Assembly (NCBI GenBank): GCA_000827495.1
Contig: KN817552.1
Location: forward strand, 248,001-312,000
Length of the DNA stretch: 64,000 nucleotides
Direction of reading: 5' to 3'
Source: Hypholoma sublateritium FD-334 SS-4
Taxonomy: Eukaryota; Basidiomycota; Agaricomycetes; Agaricales; Strophariaceae
Positions within the stretch are counted from its first letter, which is position 1, and each line of letters begins with the position of its first letter. The position numbers and the translations under genes are program-made. Below, piece by piece: positions 47,219 through 59,545 of this stretch. Below the pieces are notes generated by a model. That model saw nothing but the letters and a program-made list of their open reading frames with translations. It had not been told where the DNA came from and searched no databases.

Positions 47219-50200
47219 GTGGGCACCAAGACTGGACCATACGTGTGTAACTTCGGGTCCTTTGTAAATCGACTTGAATCCTTCGACAATGCACAGTTGA
47301 ATTTATATCGCTACTCAACACGCAGAAGCGACCCATGACGGGAAATGTGTGATCCTTTGCGGTATGAGATATACGATCCCTGTAATGACTCGTCAAATTT
47401 TCAGAATTCGAAAAAAGATCGAGCGCACCTTTGACTCGGACAACACATTGGCGGGATCGGGCGAGTTCCTTAGGCGGACATGGACAATGTCAGTTCATCC
47501 CGTAGCTGGTAATAGGAGAGCAAGAAAGTGCAGAGAAATTGCGCATCGGTCGTCGACGAACCGCGCCCTGGCAAATTTGCCTTTTTTCTGTACATCGCGA
47601 GAGCCTCCCATAGATGGCTAGGTGCACGCGCAGCAAGGGGAAGCAAACAGGCATAGCGGGGAGCACGCATAGGCTGCGCGCATGTATCAACCAGCGGGAA
47701 GGCGGGAGGTACCTCGCCTGGACGCTTGTGGGCAAGGGATACCAATCTTATCGCCGCGTCCGCCCTCAATCTTGAATAGCCAGAAAGCCACACGTCGCGA
47801 ACTGAGCACCCTGAAGTGCTCAGTCTAGGAAAGGGGTGGAAAATGAGAGGCATCCCTCGCTCATCTGACGTCAACAACAAACATAGTGCGCAGACAACCG
47901 AGGATCAGGAAGTGAAATAGAGGCAGAATTCGGAAAGCAGCTGAAACGAAGTAGAAAATGAATGTCAGTATTCAAACAGGAAAGAGATGAAGGATGAAAT
48001 TGCTGCACAGTGCAGACATAGAAAATAAGATGAGGGAAGACCCGACGCACCAAGCGAGTACTGGCGAGACGTGTTTGGAGGGAAAGTTCCAAAGGCGAAA
48101 ACACGGCGCCGGTTGGAATCGTATGCACTCCGGTACGCGCTGCGGCGCTACCTCCGTAGGAACGGGGACAGCCAGCGATGCTGTGCGAGGAGAGACGACA
48201 CTTCAGCGCCGTAGCCCGGCGAGGCGACCATGTCAACTTTTTTAAAAATGGGGAACGCACTCCCCAGACAGTTCGGGCGGAGATGCGAGTAGCTGACAAC
48301 AAGGAAAAAAGACGACGTGTGTGGAGAGAAGAGTAAATTCTCGTCGCGCTGGACAGGCAAATGAAGGATACAGGAACGGGACACGGCAAGAAAGAGGAGC
48401 GTCTGAGCCCACCAGCGGCAAGCGGCATGCAACTGTGGCGCAGGTACAGCGGCGCGTTACAACACACACCACGTGTTGGGAAGTGGCGGGGAGGGTATAT
48501 GCCCACATATGCTCGCCCCTAAGCGCAACTTCGATCTGTGCCAGCCTATGCACACAACCAAAAAAATAGGAATCGTCACGAACACAAGTACAAAAAGAGA
48601 TTGAGACAACGCACGTATATGTCCCACTCTGAAGTTCCTCAGTCCTGCTCGTGAGTGTAGCGCGGCAGCCATATCTCCAGTACAAGCAAACGGCCGCCCT
48701 TGGACCACGGACAACCGAGCACCAACCGAGCACAGCGTTGCGGTGGCAAGAATGTGGGAGCTACGTCGGCGGTAAAACACACGTAGAATGCATGTCCAAA
48801 GGTGCTGATGAAATCCTGAGAGTGGTATCAATCGGACCCAGTGCAAGGAGGAGGGGCAGAAGGATGTCGCTGAAGAGCTGGAGTCTGGTCGCGGTGATGA
48901 CAACCGCAGTGTTCGGCAAGCGCTCGAAATTCCCACGTACGTTGCAGTTCGTGGGAATTTACGAGTGGCGTCGTGCACGAGTCAAGCCAAAGTCAAGCAC
49001 TATGTAGTCAAGCACAAGTCGTGCGCGGCTCGCGCATTCAAGTGCAGCGCGCGAGGATTGTTAAGATAAACAATATACGTTAAGTACTAGTGCGCCATGG
49101 TCATAACATCCAGCACCCTCCAGTGAACTTGACTTTCTGCCTGAACTACGCATTGCATCAAGTATCTACTACAGCTACTACTTATCTAGTATTCAAGTTC
49201 AATGGTAACTTGATGTTATTTCTGCTCGCTTCCAGAGAGGCCGAGAATACTGCTAAAATTGTGCCACTGCTGTCAGGGCAGACTGATGTTGGCTGCTATT
49301 TCTCGGGAATTGATTTTTCTAAATTAGAAAGCACAGTGTTCCGAATCGATGAAGAGCGGAAGTGCGATGTGCTCATCAGCTGCACGGTTCATGAGAAAAT
49401 ACCATCTGGATGATATTTCGACAGGTCACCCAGGCTTGGTCTATATATGCTATGTAACACGGCGTGATACAGAGCGCACCTCCATGAGTCGCAGCAACTC
49501 GCCTCACGAAGTACGGCGCTCGGGAGCGCACAGGCTCAGCCGCTCGGGGTTGAAGCAAGCATAGGGATAACGGTTTTACAGCGGTGAGAAGGACGATGTA
49601 GGTAGATTTACGGACGGATATGGGGTGTCTTGAGGAGGGCAGCATCTGGGCTTCTGCAGCGGTGCCACCGGCGGCAGATTCTGCAAGGCAAAGAGAGTAT
49701 GGGAGAAAGGAGATGTACACAAACTGAATTTAGCCGACCTATAGCTCCTAACAAGGGACGAGCAACGACGGACGGCATGGAAATGTGTTAATTGCGAAGA
49801 CTGGAGCGCTATACGGAAGGAGAATATCCAGTGTTGAGTAAAACGTGGCCAGGGTGGGGCTCGCTGCTTACTTTGGGGCTTTGAACATGGATTACACTAG
49901 CCACGACTGTCGGTTGACTGATTCGTCGATGCGGAAGACGAGCCCGCAGTTGCATACTCCGGAGGCAAGCCAAGCGCCTGAGCCGCTTCCATAGTACTTG
50001 CCCCCTTGGCTTTCGTAGCAAGGCATCGTTTTATGGTGACAGATAACAGAGCCTCACGATTCAGAGAGAGTGCAGTCTTGGGATGATGGCTGGGAGTGTC
50101 GGAGTAAATCAGATATCAGCACCGCGGGATGTACAGGAGAGAATGATGAGGATGGATACAGGAAAATGCTGTAAATTATGCCTTAACGTGAGCGCTGTCT

Positions 50201-50840
50201 GCTTTTGGAGGCATGGAGATGCTTACTGTGGCATTTTGGTGGAATTCTCAACACAATCAACACTCAGCGCCCGCTCAGCGCTCAGCGCCGAAGAGTCCAT
50301 CACGCTGGTGATCGACGCAGTGGTCTCCAGGGACCAGTAGAAACCGACGGAGGCCACTTGGCCCAAAATAACTCCATCTTGGACGTCGAGCGAGACATGG
50401 ACGAAATTATTGAATACGATAAGAGCGGAGACGGGCGTCGGGGATCTATTCCGACTCCAAGTCAGAAGCTGATATGCATTGGGACGTGACCTGGACCGCA
50501 ATGCGCAGCTGCCAAGCAGCTGTAGCCTGTGGCGTGCACATTGCAACTTCAAGCGCAGCCCGAGATCAAGCTTCTGGGCTCAAGCTCAAGCCCTATTAAT
50601 AAATACTTTCAATCTACTAATTTGTTGCTTATTCGCCTTGTATTGGGCGCTGTTATAGATAGATGTAACATCCATTTTCTGACTCCCTGCTCATGCGGCC
50701 GCGTGATAATCAGAATGTTGAAAGTTGATCATCTTCGATTCATCGAAGAATGGCATTAGGCCCCTCCTGGGCTCTTCGGAAATAAAGCGTCAGTATAATA
50801 CTAGCAGAAACGGCGCAGCTTATCTCAATTGCGTTTTCAA
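47219..50840. other. Intergenic, no gene seen
   Basis: Open frames on both strands overlap one another and show no known motif. A short inverted repeat (AAATTCCCACG with CGTGGGAATTT) lies at about 48,927-48,961, and GTCAAGCAC-type direct repeats follow near 48,983-49,020. Confidence 0.4.
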
Positions 50841-51840
50841 ATGGACACGTATGTCTCGCTGCCACAAGATGAGGCTGAGAGTCTTCACGCCCTCAATATA
50901 CCAGGACCCGAGCAGCAAGGTATTCGTGAAGTACATTACAATATTACTCATCTGAACCTACCATAAATGTTACAGATGCAAAGCTTACACGACGACGCTC
51001 CGCGCTTCTGCTCTGGCTGACAGGGCTTATATTTTTTTGCACCGTACTTGATATCTTGACCATTGCATATCTCGGGAACACCCTCAGTATATACAAGTCT
51101 TTGGATACCAATCCCATAGACGAGCTCCCATTTCTCAGTTCATATTCTCACCTCGATGACATATACAAGGAGAAAAAGATAAAGGCTACCCCACGAGGCC
51201 CCGTCATGCAGCTGCCTTACTCTTTGACCCAGGTTGATTCCTCCGCACCAGATCATACTCAGGAGCCATATCCCGACCAATTGAAATCAAAAACATCAGG
51301 CATGATCCCGTACAATGAAAGGCGTACCATCGTCACCAGTAAGGTATGTACAGGCAGAGAATTCTCAGTACAAATTAATTACTTTTTTTTTTGCAGATAT
51401 CAACCATTGCTGAATTCTTCGCAGCGGACTATGGCATGGAAAATTGCAGCATCACCCTCACTATACCTTCAATATCCGATGAATCTTTGAATATCCACGA
51501 AGACGCCATTTTTGATATCTGGGCCCTCAAATCGGACCGTACAATTGACATCAGGCGCCTGAACTGGAACTCAAAGCCACAACGTGGAACACATCTTGGA
51601 ACATTCTCTGCGCGCGGTCGCTCCACGCAACGGACTCCTACATACACATGTCTATCGGGAACTTACCAGCACATCGAAATGTCCTGTAGACAGGGTCCTT
51701 GTCACATGCATATCCTAGCCTCCGGACAGAAAGATTTCTCTGGTACGTTGCACTATACTTCCAATTCAGAGTCTAAGAGCCCGAAAAGCGAGCTGATAAT
51801 GAACAAAGGATTATATATGACACAGTATCAAACAATCTAA
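50841..51840 (+). CDS. Type II membrane protein, basidiomycete family of unknown function
   Basis: Exons 50841-50919, 50976-51343, 51397-51742 and 51809-51840 give 274 residues. The N-terminal MDTYVSLPQDEAE is a short acidic cytosolic tail, followed by arginines and one hydrophobic anchor (SALLLWLTGLIFFCTVLDIL). The outer region has the family blocks SSYSHLDDIY, STIAEFFAADYGMENCSITLTIP and a beta-rich domain with paired cysteines (TCLSGTYQHIEMSCRQGPC), ending LYMTQYQTI. The last 32-nt exon supplies this conserved end and was placed by phase. The pattern matches a recurrent uncharacterised Agaricomycete family. No enzymatic motif is visible. Confidence 0.75.
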
Positions 51841-52476
51841 AGAATCACCATAATCAAGAGAATATTCTGTAGATTTTAGCAGTAGTGGTACACTGGCATA
51901 CTGTGAAATGACACCGTCATCGCCGACTTTCTGTTTTTGCGAATCACAATCAAAATCATTGAAGTGATGAGGTACCAACAACATTAATATTTCTATGTTA
52001 CGGTGGTGTGCTATTTTGTGCCGATCCATCTGTTCAAGTTATGCAGCTCTTAGCAGTCTTCGACTCAAAAGCTGATAATGATACTGAATGATGTCCTGGA
52101 TAAGATACTATCCCAATGAAGACGGTGGGTGCATGTGCGAATAATGTTAATATAGTAGAAAGTGTACTAGTCTCGGGTTTCACGGGATCGGTTGACGGTT
52201 GTAAAAGAAAATATGATAAAGCGCTACTTTAGAATCAAATCGGATGATTAGAAAGACTATGTACATCATGTGTGAGATTGCGATCGAAGCACTGTTATGG
52301 CTGTTTAATATTTAAAAAATTAGAGATGCATCTGGAGCAATTGATACGATTCAGAATACCAGTACTATGATACTATCAAGTTTATGAGACATAAACTGAG
52401 CGGCCTTGCACCAAACTTTCCAAATTTCCCTCTAGTACACATTTGTAAAGGCATCCCCAACGCCTTCATCACCATA

Positions 52477-52930
52477 ATGCCCCCAAATATACTTGTTCTG
52501 GCGCTTTCACTACTCTTTTCAATCTCTGTATTACACTCTATCGACGTACAGAGAAATGTCCGCCAAAAGCTTTCTCAAGTCCCGTATGCATACCACATTG
52601 GCGTACAAGGTATACCGCCCCTAATACCTGTCTTCCACTATACTGACCAATCATTTAGGAGTAGAGCCCATGGCTCTACCAGCCACGACAGGCCATGTCC
52701 TGCTGCGAACCATTGATATAACTACACGGTACAATAGCACCACGCCCGAGGCCATTGACGAATGGATGGCCATTTTTCCTCCAGGCGCTGGCAGCTATCG
52801 TCTTCAAACACTCAATTCAAGTGAACCCAACCGTGCAGTGTTCGTCGCGATGTATCACGAGATGCACTGCATCCAGACATTTGCAAATGCACTTGTCAGA
52901 AACCATAACACACCGGCGGCTCTTGAGTAA
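52477..52930 (+). pseudogene. UstYa-like (DUF3328) gene, C-terminally truncated
   Basis: Exons 52477-52609 and 52659-52930 give 134 residues. The N-terminus is a signal anchor (ILVLALSLLFSISVLHSI). The middle has EWMAIFPPGAG and the first UstYa-type metal motif, YHEMHC. UstYa-family proteins normally carry two HxxHC motifs needed for oxidation or cyclisation of peptide natural products; the second is missing because the frame stops at TAA 52928-52930, just where an AT-rich segment begins. A GTAAAA donor overlaps the stop (CTTGA|GTAAAA), so a distal exon may once have followed. Either the gene was cut by an insertion or deletion, or the last exon lies beyond and was not recognised. No precursor-peptide gene is seen. 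Confidence 0.6.
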
Positions 52931-53300
52931 AAATGAGGTTTTTACATGTAATTTTTAGGATCATATATATTTGAACTGCCGACCGACATAAAAAGGAATA
53001 AAATATTTCAAATAGAAATGAAACTCATTAAGACATTTTTATAACTATTACAAATTAAACATAAAATGCGCTTTCTATATCAAATGTAAATATATTTTCT
53101 AAGGCGTTCGGCAGTTGATATATAAAAGACGAGAGAAATGAACTTTACATATCAAATAAAAATCTCCCTGTAAAAGGTCTTTCTAATTATAATCAAAAAG
53201 GGCCCGTAAATTTTATTTATATTTCAATTGTAAATCAAGCTAAAAATTTCCCTTATATTATCCCAAATATTTCTTATAGAAATATAATTTACATTGTGTC
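52931..53300. mobile_element. AT-rich insert-like segment with imperfect inverted repeats
   Basis: Base composition drops abruptly to very AT-rich from the truncated UstYa-like gene to a GC-rich stretch with N bases at 53,309 and 53,334. Around 52,964-52,984 and 53,103-53,124 lie inverted sequences sharing AACTGCCGA and a TATATAT run. The layout suggests a non-autonomous element, but the arms are imperfect and no target duplication is defined. Confidence 0.35.
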
Positions 53301-54153
53301 GCCCACTNGTCGCCCACTTGTCGCCCGCAACTCNCCCGGCCGAACGCCCGCCGACCGCCCGCTCACGGTTCCCGCACCGCCCACCCACGGCACGTGATAA
53401 TATAGGTAAGCACATGTGCTCGGCAGTGCGCTAGTGGGCGCTTCCTCGGCTGCGTGCAGGTGGGCGCCCTGCACCCGGCGGTCCGGGGTGTCTGCGCAAG
53501 CCGAGTGGCACGATCTTCGTGCTCGCGCTCTCGATTGGTGAGTTCTTCATTTGTGAATCTCAATCAACTACGGGAGCTGATGCCTCGTCCATCAACTTTA
53601 CAGGAAGTGTATACTATCTAATACATAGGCTCCGGATGCGTGGACGACATCGTTAATCGGCATATTCTCGCGAACCTTCGAAGTTCATCCTCCCGACCAA
53701 TTCCTCCATCCGATTCCTCCACTCGTAACCGGCACATTCGGGCGCATCACATCGCCACCGCCGTTGGGCTGCGCACACGTTGTCTACAATTCCGAGATGT
53801 CTACAAGGTATGTACTTGTCCCAGCGGGTGTCAAGCTCGCCAAAAAGGTCACACAAGGTACGTACCATCGTGTCCTCATGTCGAATTCCCTTGACGACTT
53901 CGGGAGAACAAGCAGCTCTCGCGAGATCAAGCCACCAGCGCAGCGCCTATCTCGGGCCACGACGTCAATCCACCACAAGACGCCATCGCGGAGCCATCAG
54001 CGCCGGCGCACACCCATGACACAGCGCTGACTCCACCCTCAGCCCCGCTAGCTCGATAAACCGCCTACGACACTCCCCTAGCACAACAAGCCCGCAGAGG
54101 CGCACACCTGTAGGTTGGAGAAGGGCACAAATAGCACGAGCAGCATGTAGCGC

Positions 54154-54512
54154 ACGGTTGAGACGTCCCCGCTGCTGCAGCATCGCATCGCGCATGGCGG
54201 AGATCAGCGCAGCGATCCTCGCACGCGACTTCGAGGCCTTCGCGCGTATACGATGGCGGACTCGAACCAGTTCCACGACTTCGCGCTGGACACGGAGCCG
54301 CCGATCTTCTACATAAACGACGTCTCGCGCATGATCGTCGTGCTCGTCGTCGAGGCCAAGATCCCAAAGGGTTTCAATGAGGCGGTGGCGAAGCTCTTCG
54401 AGGTCGGTGTGGTCAAGGGTTGATCCACACCCGTGTGGGTGAAGTACCCAGGAAGCTCAACAACGAGGAGGGCCTGATTGCGGCCACCAATCTGCCGAAG
54501 ACGTTAGCGTGA
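54154..54512 (+). pseudogene. Diphosphomevalonate decarboxylase fragment
   Basis: Blocks of the C-terminal half of mevalonate-diphosphate decarboxylase (ERG19/MVD1) are readable in order: ETSPLLQHRIA, EISAAILARDFEAFA, DSNQFHDFALDTEPPIFYIN with NDVSR, then LIHTRVGEVPRKL and LPKTLA. The frame changes after HRIA, before the DSNQFH block and again at about 54,417. The segment between NDVSR and the C-terminus, including the conserved FDAGPNA block, is missing or unrecognisable. The N-terminal half is absent. The functional gene must be elsewhere, since this sterol-pathway enzyme is essential. Confidence 0.75.
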
Positions 54513-54900
54513 AGCTGTTCAAACTGAATCAATCTCGCTGAAGGGCTGTATATGCCGTTCCCGCCCTCATCCCACTCCCACTGCTTTCCAATGCGCATTC
54601 CGCTCTCTTCCTCGTCTTCAAGCAGCCATAATTTCACCACTTTGTCGCCAGTTTTTCGCGGAAAATGAGCCCGTAAATGCATACGCCGAATTCACGCGCC
54701 CAAACTCTTTGGTCCTTTTAGACAGTCGATATGGGATGTTGCACCGTATATTGTCGCGCGCCGTCCGCACCCTTGAAGTGGACTACAGCCAAATAATGAT
54801 ACATTATATCTGTGTTCGCAGCATTAACCCGTCACTCGTCTACACCTGACCACCCGCCACATTGTAGAGGCGATTTCCCATGGCTACAGGAAACATTAGA

Positions 54901-55685
54901 TCAAGATCTCAGATAGTCAATAAAAGAGCCCATGTACGTACCAGAAACAATATATAACAGTTGTGTGCGTTCCATCTTGGCTCCGCGATGGATATTCGTA
55001 CACAAACAGTCTCGGGTGTTCAGAATGCACAACTTGTGCCGTTGTTGTGCAGTCATCTTCACAAATGTGCAGAGAAATGGAGTGAGAGTTGCTGGCGTTG
55101 TACATACGAATCGTCCAGTGGTCTCTTGGATGGTCGTCTGTCGAATGGAGGTCTGCACTGTGGAAGAGTGGTCGTACGATGGATCCCTATGTTTAGACAC
55201 TGAAGCTATACATAAACACTGCCTTGTACTGGCCAAATCTTTCATTGGGCTCCTCCAGCTCCTCTCGCAGGAGATCTTGATTATCATGGATGGCCAACAC
55301 AATCATGGGACGCACACGCTGTCGGACGCGAAGGTGGCCAATACATTCTGCGGAGATGTGTCGACAGAAATGATTAGATTTATAGTAGAGTTTCAGAGAG
55401 TCGTATAAGACGTTGAATGTCTCATACATTAGGGATAAGCTGAGCGTAGAGATGAGGGTAGACGTGAGCTAATGTCAAAAGCACATGGTCGACTCGCTCG
55501 CCGTCATCATCACTGGTGGGCATCCACTTGTGAACGTGCTCCGCCGCCACCGCCTTCCGGCGCTCGTGGCGCGCATCCTCATACTTCTTATACGCCATAA
55601 TGGAGGATACAACGCGCGTTGGCTTTCCCCAGAAAAAATACGGCTTTTCGAGATCCACCAAAATGATTATATCACCGGGACACAT
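54901..55685 (-). pseudogene. Conserved unknown basidiomycete gene, frameshifted
   Basis: Three overlapping minus-strand frames read as one protein: 55685-55422 (ending LTLAHVYPHLYAQLIPN), 55429-55193 (YETFNVLYDSLKLYY to KAVFMYSFSV) and 55302-54901 (HRDPSYDHSSTVQTS to SGTYMGSFIDYLRS). Joins near 55,425 and 55,200 each need a one-base shift. The blocks TTGRFVCTTP and DCLCTNIHRGAKMERTQLLYI suggest an uncharacterised basidiomycete family that I recall but cannot name. The N-terminal part is not seen. Confidence 0.5.
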
Positions 55686-56284
55686 AGCTGAACCAGATGT
55701 TGTCGCAGCATCCCCACCCAGACGTGTGTAATCTCACCCAGAATTGGAGCTTTAAATCCAATAAGTAGTCCGCCCGCTCCCACTCGCGTGCGGACAAACA
55801 CGAAGGTGTGGAAAAAGTGTGAGAAGGCCAAGGTGGATAATCTGCTCATCGCTACAAATCGTCCCCGCGCAATCGAGGACACATCTTCATTCTGCAGTTT
55901 GGGCAGTCTCAGCAAGGGCGGGGGTCCAAAAAAGTCCCGGCGAATCAACCCATCGACATCCCTGGACATAATTGCAGATGACCTCCGGAACAATAGTCCG
56001 TGGAGTGACTTGGATAGCAGAACGCTTGGGTAGTAATCATGTCGGCGATCTGGAAAGTCATCACGCAACGCATGATGGGCGACGTGAGCTGCAGAAGTTA
56101 CCGTTCGATAGCATGCAGGATCAGATGTCATTTTCCTCCAGAGGACGTCGAGATATCGTTTTCCATGCGGGGATGTTATGATTTGCAGGCAGTCTTGGAT
56201 GCTTAACGTACTAACAAAGGCAACAGCAAAGAAAAAAACTCGGCCGGAGAGGGATGGCACTCGGGTTAAACTTGATGCATCCCG

Positions 56285-56510
56285 ACGGTATCCTCGCAGT
56301 AGTAAATACAGGCGAGAAAAGAATGTAGGAGAGATCCCGAGGTTGATCTCGCTGTAGTAAATACATGCGAAACTCTGCCTAGTAGATTCTCGCCGTAGTG
56401 TATACAGGCGAAGATTGATGTCAACCCGGCTATATATCAAATGTAATACAATTCTAGTTGTGAGAAAGTTGTGAGAAAGCGTATATCTATTCGGGTTGAG
56501 CAAGACTTAC
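56285..56510. repeat. Palindromic-module repeat, copy A
   Basis: Three copies of a 22-24-bp imperfect palindrome (consensus CTCGCTGTAGTAAATACAGGCGA) sit at 56293-56316, 56348-56370 and 56389-56411. The TCGC and GCGA ends pair, as do the inner TGTA and TACA. The flanking sequence, such as GGTTGATCTCGC before module 2 and GCGAAGATTG after module 3, is shared with copy B about 6.9 kb away. Confidence 0.7.
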
Positions 56511-57549
56511 ATTCGGCTCGCGATCAGAATGACGGCTGAGTGGGAGCAAATCAACAAGTCACCCTGTTTCCTGGTCAGGCTGGTAGAGGCAGACCGACGG
56601 GGCGCAAGATGATCGATGAGGGCGAGTGCATATGATCATGTTCTCATCGCCGCCAGCGTATACGTGGTTGGAAAAATATTGGCTACATTTGGAGTCAGTC
56701 TAGTTGTACATAATAGAATAGACCACATACACGTTGTTCAAGAGTGTTCGAGGGCATAGATGAGCTGTCGATGAGCCGTCGATGAGCTGTCGCTGAGTGG
56801 GCGACGCCTCAGCGTGCTCTTCGAAATTCAAAGGATAGGAGCAGCGAGGCAGGTGGGGCGGCGCGGATGGCTGGTCTGGCGGCAGGGCGGAGTTCGTCGC
56901 CGCGGTCGGGAGTAGTGTTCATCGGCGAGCAGCCCGCAGACTTCCGCAATGAACCAATGTCGAGCACGGGCAGTATGCATCCACCAGTATTCATCGACCG
57001 CTATCTCGAGCAACGTGGAAGGGTCCGGGTACGGGGCGAACCTGGCGAAGAGTTTCTCTCGTTTGAATGGCCGAGAGGAGGGCTGAGCTGGCCTATATGC
57101 GCGATCATGATGACGACGGAAGGAGGACGCCGTGACGGGAACGAGGAGACCTTGCGGGAGTGTCATGATGCCGAGTATTGCTGCCGAATTTTGGGCGGCC
57201 CGTGATGGCACAATCAACGCGCCTTGAATGCCAACCGCAATTCACCTACTCCCAAACCACCCATTGCCCACCTGGTCCCTTCCTCGCCCCGTAAAGATGA
57301 AAGCCGAGAGAGATTCAAACTAAGACTGTAAGTATCAACTATATTCATAAACATGTCTCTGCTAAAATGACATTCAGCAATGGTGTACGACGAAAACAGG
57401 ACTTGCACGATGCATGTTCACATCTCGGACTGGTAGTACCCAAAAGCGCGAACCTAGAAAGACTGAGGGAAGAACCGATCAACTACTGGTATGGGATAAT
57501 TTTTTTTTTGATGATTCGACGATAATAACGCGGTACTTTTGTATCACAG

Positions 57550-58437
57550 GTTTGATACTCTGGTATTTGGCGGGATGACTATTCTCCGAAGGTGAATACA
57601 TCTCTCTTATTTTCGATCCACCCTCCTTTATGATGTACATATTTTAGCATACCATACAGCGGAAAGCATTTTGAGGATGAATTTGAAATTGTATCGACAA
57701 CAGATTTAGCTGGTGTGGGTCAGCTCGAAATGTCCCAAGCAAAATGGATTCTGTTCGCATTACTCACAGGCGGAGATTACGACGAAGGTGGTGTCCCAGG
57801 CTGCGGAATGGAGACAGCATACGGTCTCGCGAGATGTGGATTTGGCAATGATCTTGTTCACGCGATACGCACAATCCAAAGTCAGCCAGTCCTCCAGAAA
57901 TTCCTTTCCAATTGGCGCGAATCCATCAAACGAGAACTTTCTCAAGGTTTTTTGCCGCATCGCCAACCAGCCGTAGCAAATCGCATCTCAGATCAATTTC
58001 CGGATCTGCGTGTCCTACAATTTTACCTTAACCCCCTCACTTCGAATCCGGACACCGTTCAGAAAGACTGGCTAATCAAGCAGCCTTTACTTCACAATCT
58101 CGCTGAATTCTGTTCGGAGAGATTCGAGTGGAGTGACGAGCAGATCTTGAAAAAGAAGTTCAAGAATGGGATCTGGGAAGGTGCACTTCTTCAAATGTTG
58201 TTCTCGGTGAGTATACAATTAGTTTCAGAGTATGTAACTTAAACATCGTCTGATTTTTACGGATCACAGGCGTCGTTGATGTGCCAGTCCTCGGTCTGCG
58301 CACACGTGGATAGTCGACTCGCACGCATTGACGAGCGAGAGCGCGAGGTGCTATCAACGAGTGGGCCCGGGGCTGAAGCCGAGGCGACGGGGAACAATGG
58401 GGTAGTGCTTTGTGTGTGCATCTGTGGGCTAACGTAG
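57550..58437 (+). pseudogene. Rad2/XPG-family nuclease fragment (GEN1/Yen1-like)
   Basis: Exons 57550-57591, 57648-58206 and 58270-58437 encode the internal-nuclease half: DTLVFGGMTILR, then QAKWILFALLTGGDYDEGGVPGCG followed by METAYGLARCGFG, a clear XPG-I/helix-hairpin-helix signature of the GEN1/Yen1 Holliday-junction resolvase type. A GEN1-like domain follows (FCSERFEWSDEQILKKKF, WEGALLQMLF). The N-terminal XPG-N domain with its catalytic acidic residues is not found upstream, and the acidic cluster before DTLVFG is missing. Introns are kept with good splice sites, so this is a DNA-level copy, not a retrocopy. It may be a gene with distant unrecognised 5' exons, but a fragment is more likely. 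Confidence 0.68.
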
Positions 58438-58933
58438 AGATGAATGAGTTTTCTATTTTTCAACGCACGCTGATGTACCTGACTTACCGCGGAACAGCTG
58501 GTCAGCGTGCAGAGGTTTCCGCATTCGTGGGCACGGCGTGGAGAGCAGAGGCGTGTGCATCGGACACCCAGAAGGCTTGTGAGGTACGGCACGTTTGCAC
58601 ATCTCCCAAAGAGTCAGCTATCCAGCGCGCGCACATCTATGGACTCTGCTTACAGCATGACAGGTGTAACTGCGCGCAAATCCAGCCGTACACCGTCGGG
58701 GTACGTGCTCAGGAAGGGGGGGGCATACTACCGCGGTATAATTCGCGCAACCGTGTCCTCTGCACACCGTATCCATCCCCGCTCCCAAGCGAACGGTGTC
58801 CGCGATGGCAAGCGAGCAACGGTTGTTGATCAGTCAGAGTGTCGTCAGTACACACGCGCCGGCCGTATCGGTGTGGGCCCTCGATCTTCTCTCGCCTGGT
58901 GCGTGATTAGCGCGGTGATCTTTGCTGCATGCC

Positions 58934-59545
58934 ATGCCCGAGTCCGTGTCGGCCTTCATGGGCGTCAAAGCAGCGGGGGAAGGGAAGAGGTTGGCAATGG
59001 GTGGCCTGCGATTTTTCTCTCGCATCCTTGAGGTGTGTTTGCTATATATCATTCGTGCAAGTCCTTGTTACTAATTTACTCATTCTTTAGAATGACTTTC
59101 CCAATGATAACCCCAATTTGCTTGCTCAAGCATTATCATTAGCCAAAGTTTTACAGGTCACTGCTGCAGACCAACATGAAACCTGGTATACGGCAAATGC
59201 CACCATCCTTAAAAACTTGTTCGCAAAGGGCTATTGGCGGACGATCATTCTTTGAACGAAACTCTTCAACCAGTCTTTGATCAACTTATCGCCCTCTACT
59301 CTCTGCCAAAGGAAGAGGAAGAACAACATGCAGAATTATCCGATTTCCACAGTTATGTATACTCATCGATTGGAGAGGGTCTGCGCAATTCAAGTTCACT
59401 ACCTGGCATTCTTGGCGTGCTGAAGTCTGTTGTCCGTGTTGCGCCTGAGCGCATTGAGCCTTTCAGCCAGCCTCTCATGAAATTACTGAGAAAACTCACC
59501 AAGGAACATATACATTCATCCCCGACGACCCCTGGACATGAAACC
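58934..59545 (+). pseudogene. Probable Tra1/TRRAP-like HEAT-repeat fragment
   Basis: Two exons (58934-59032 and 59091 to about 59,545) with a 58-bp intron encode helical-repeat sequence: MPESVSAFMGVKAAGEGKR, AMGGLRFFSRILENDFPND, NLLAQALSLAKVLQ, then after a frameshift near 59,230 LADDHSLNETLQPVFDQLI and RVAPERIEPFSQPLMKLLRK. The layout and wording recall the HEAT-repeat region of the SAGA/NuA4 subunit Tra1, a protein of more than 3,500 residues, but this is from memory and only moderately certain. Sequence on both sides shows no continuation. Confidence 0.5.

Noticed and set aside
48242..48978. Cys/Val-rich minus-strand frames
   Set aside because: Overlapping frames of similar length on both strands; no motif.
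45486..52930. Possible secondary-metabolite cluster (questin-oxidase-like plus UstYa-like)
   Set aside because: No synthase, precursor peptide, transporter or regulator between them, 3.6 kb of empty sequence plus an unrelated gene separate them, and the UstYa-like gene is truncated.
55667..56503. 278-codon minus-strand frame
   Set aside because: It runs through the palindromic repeat block and shows no domain; probably chance.
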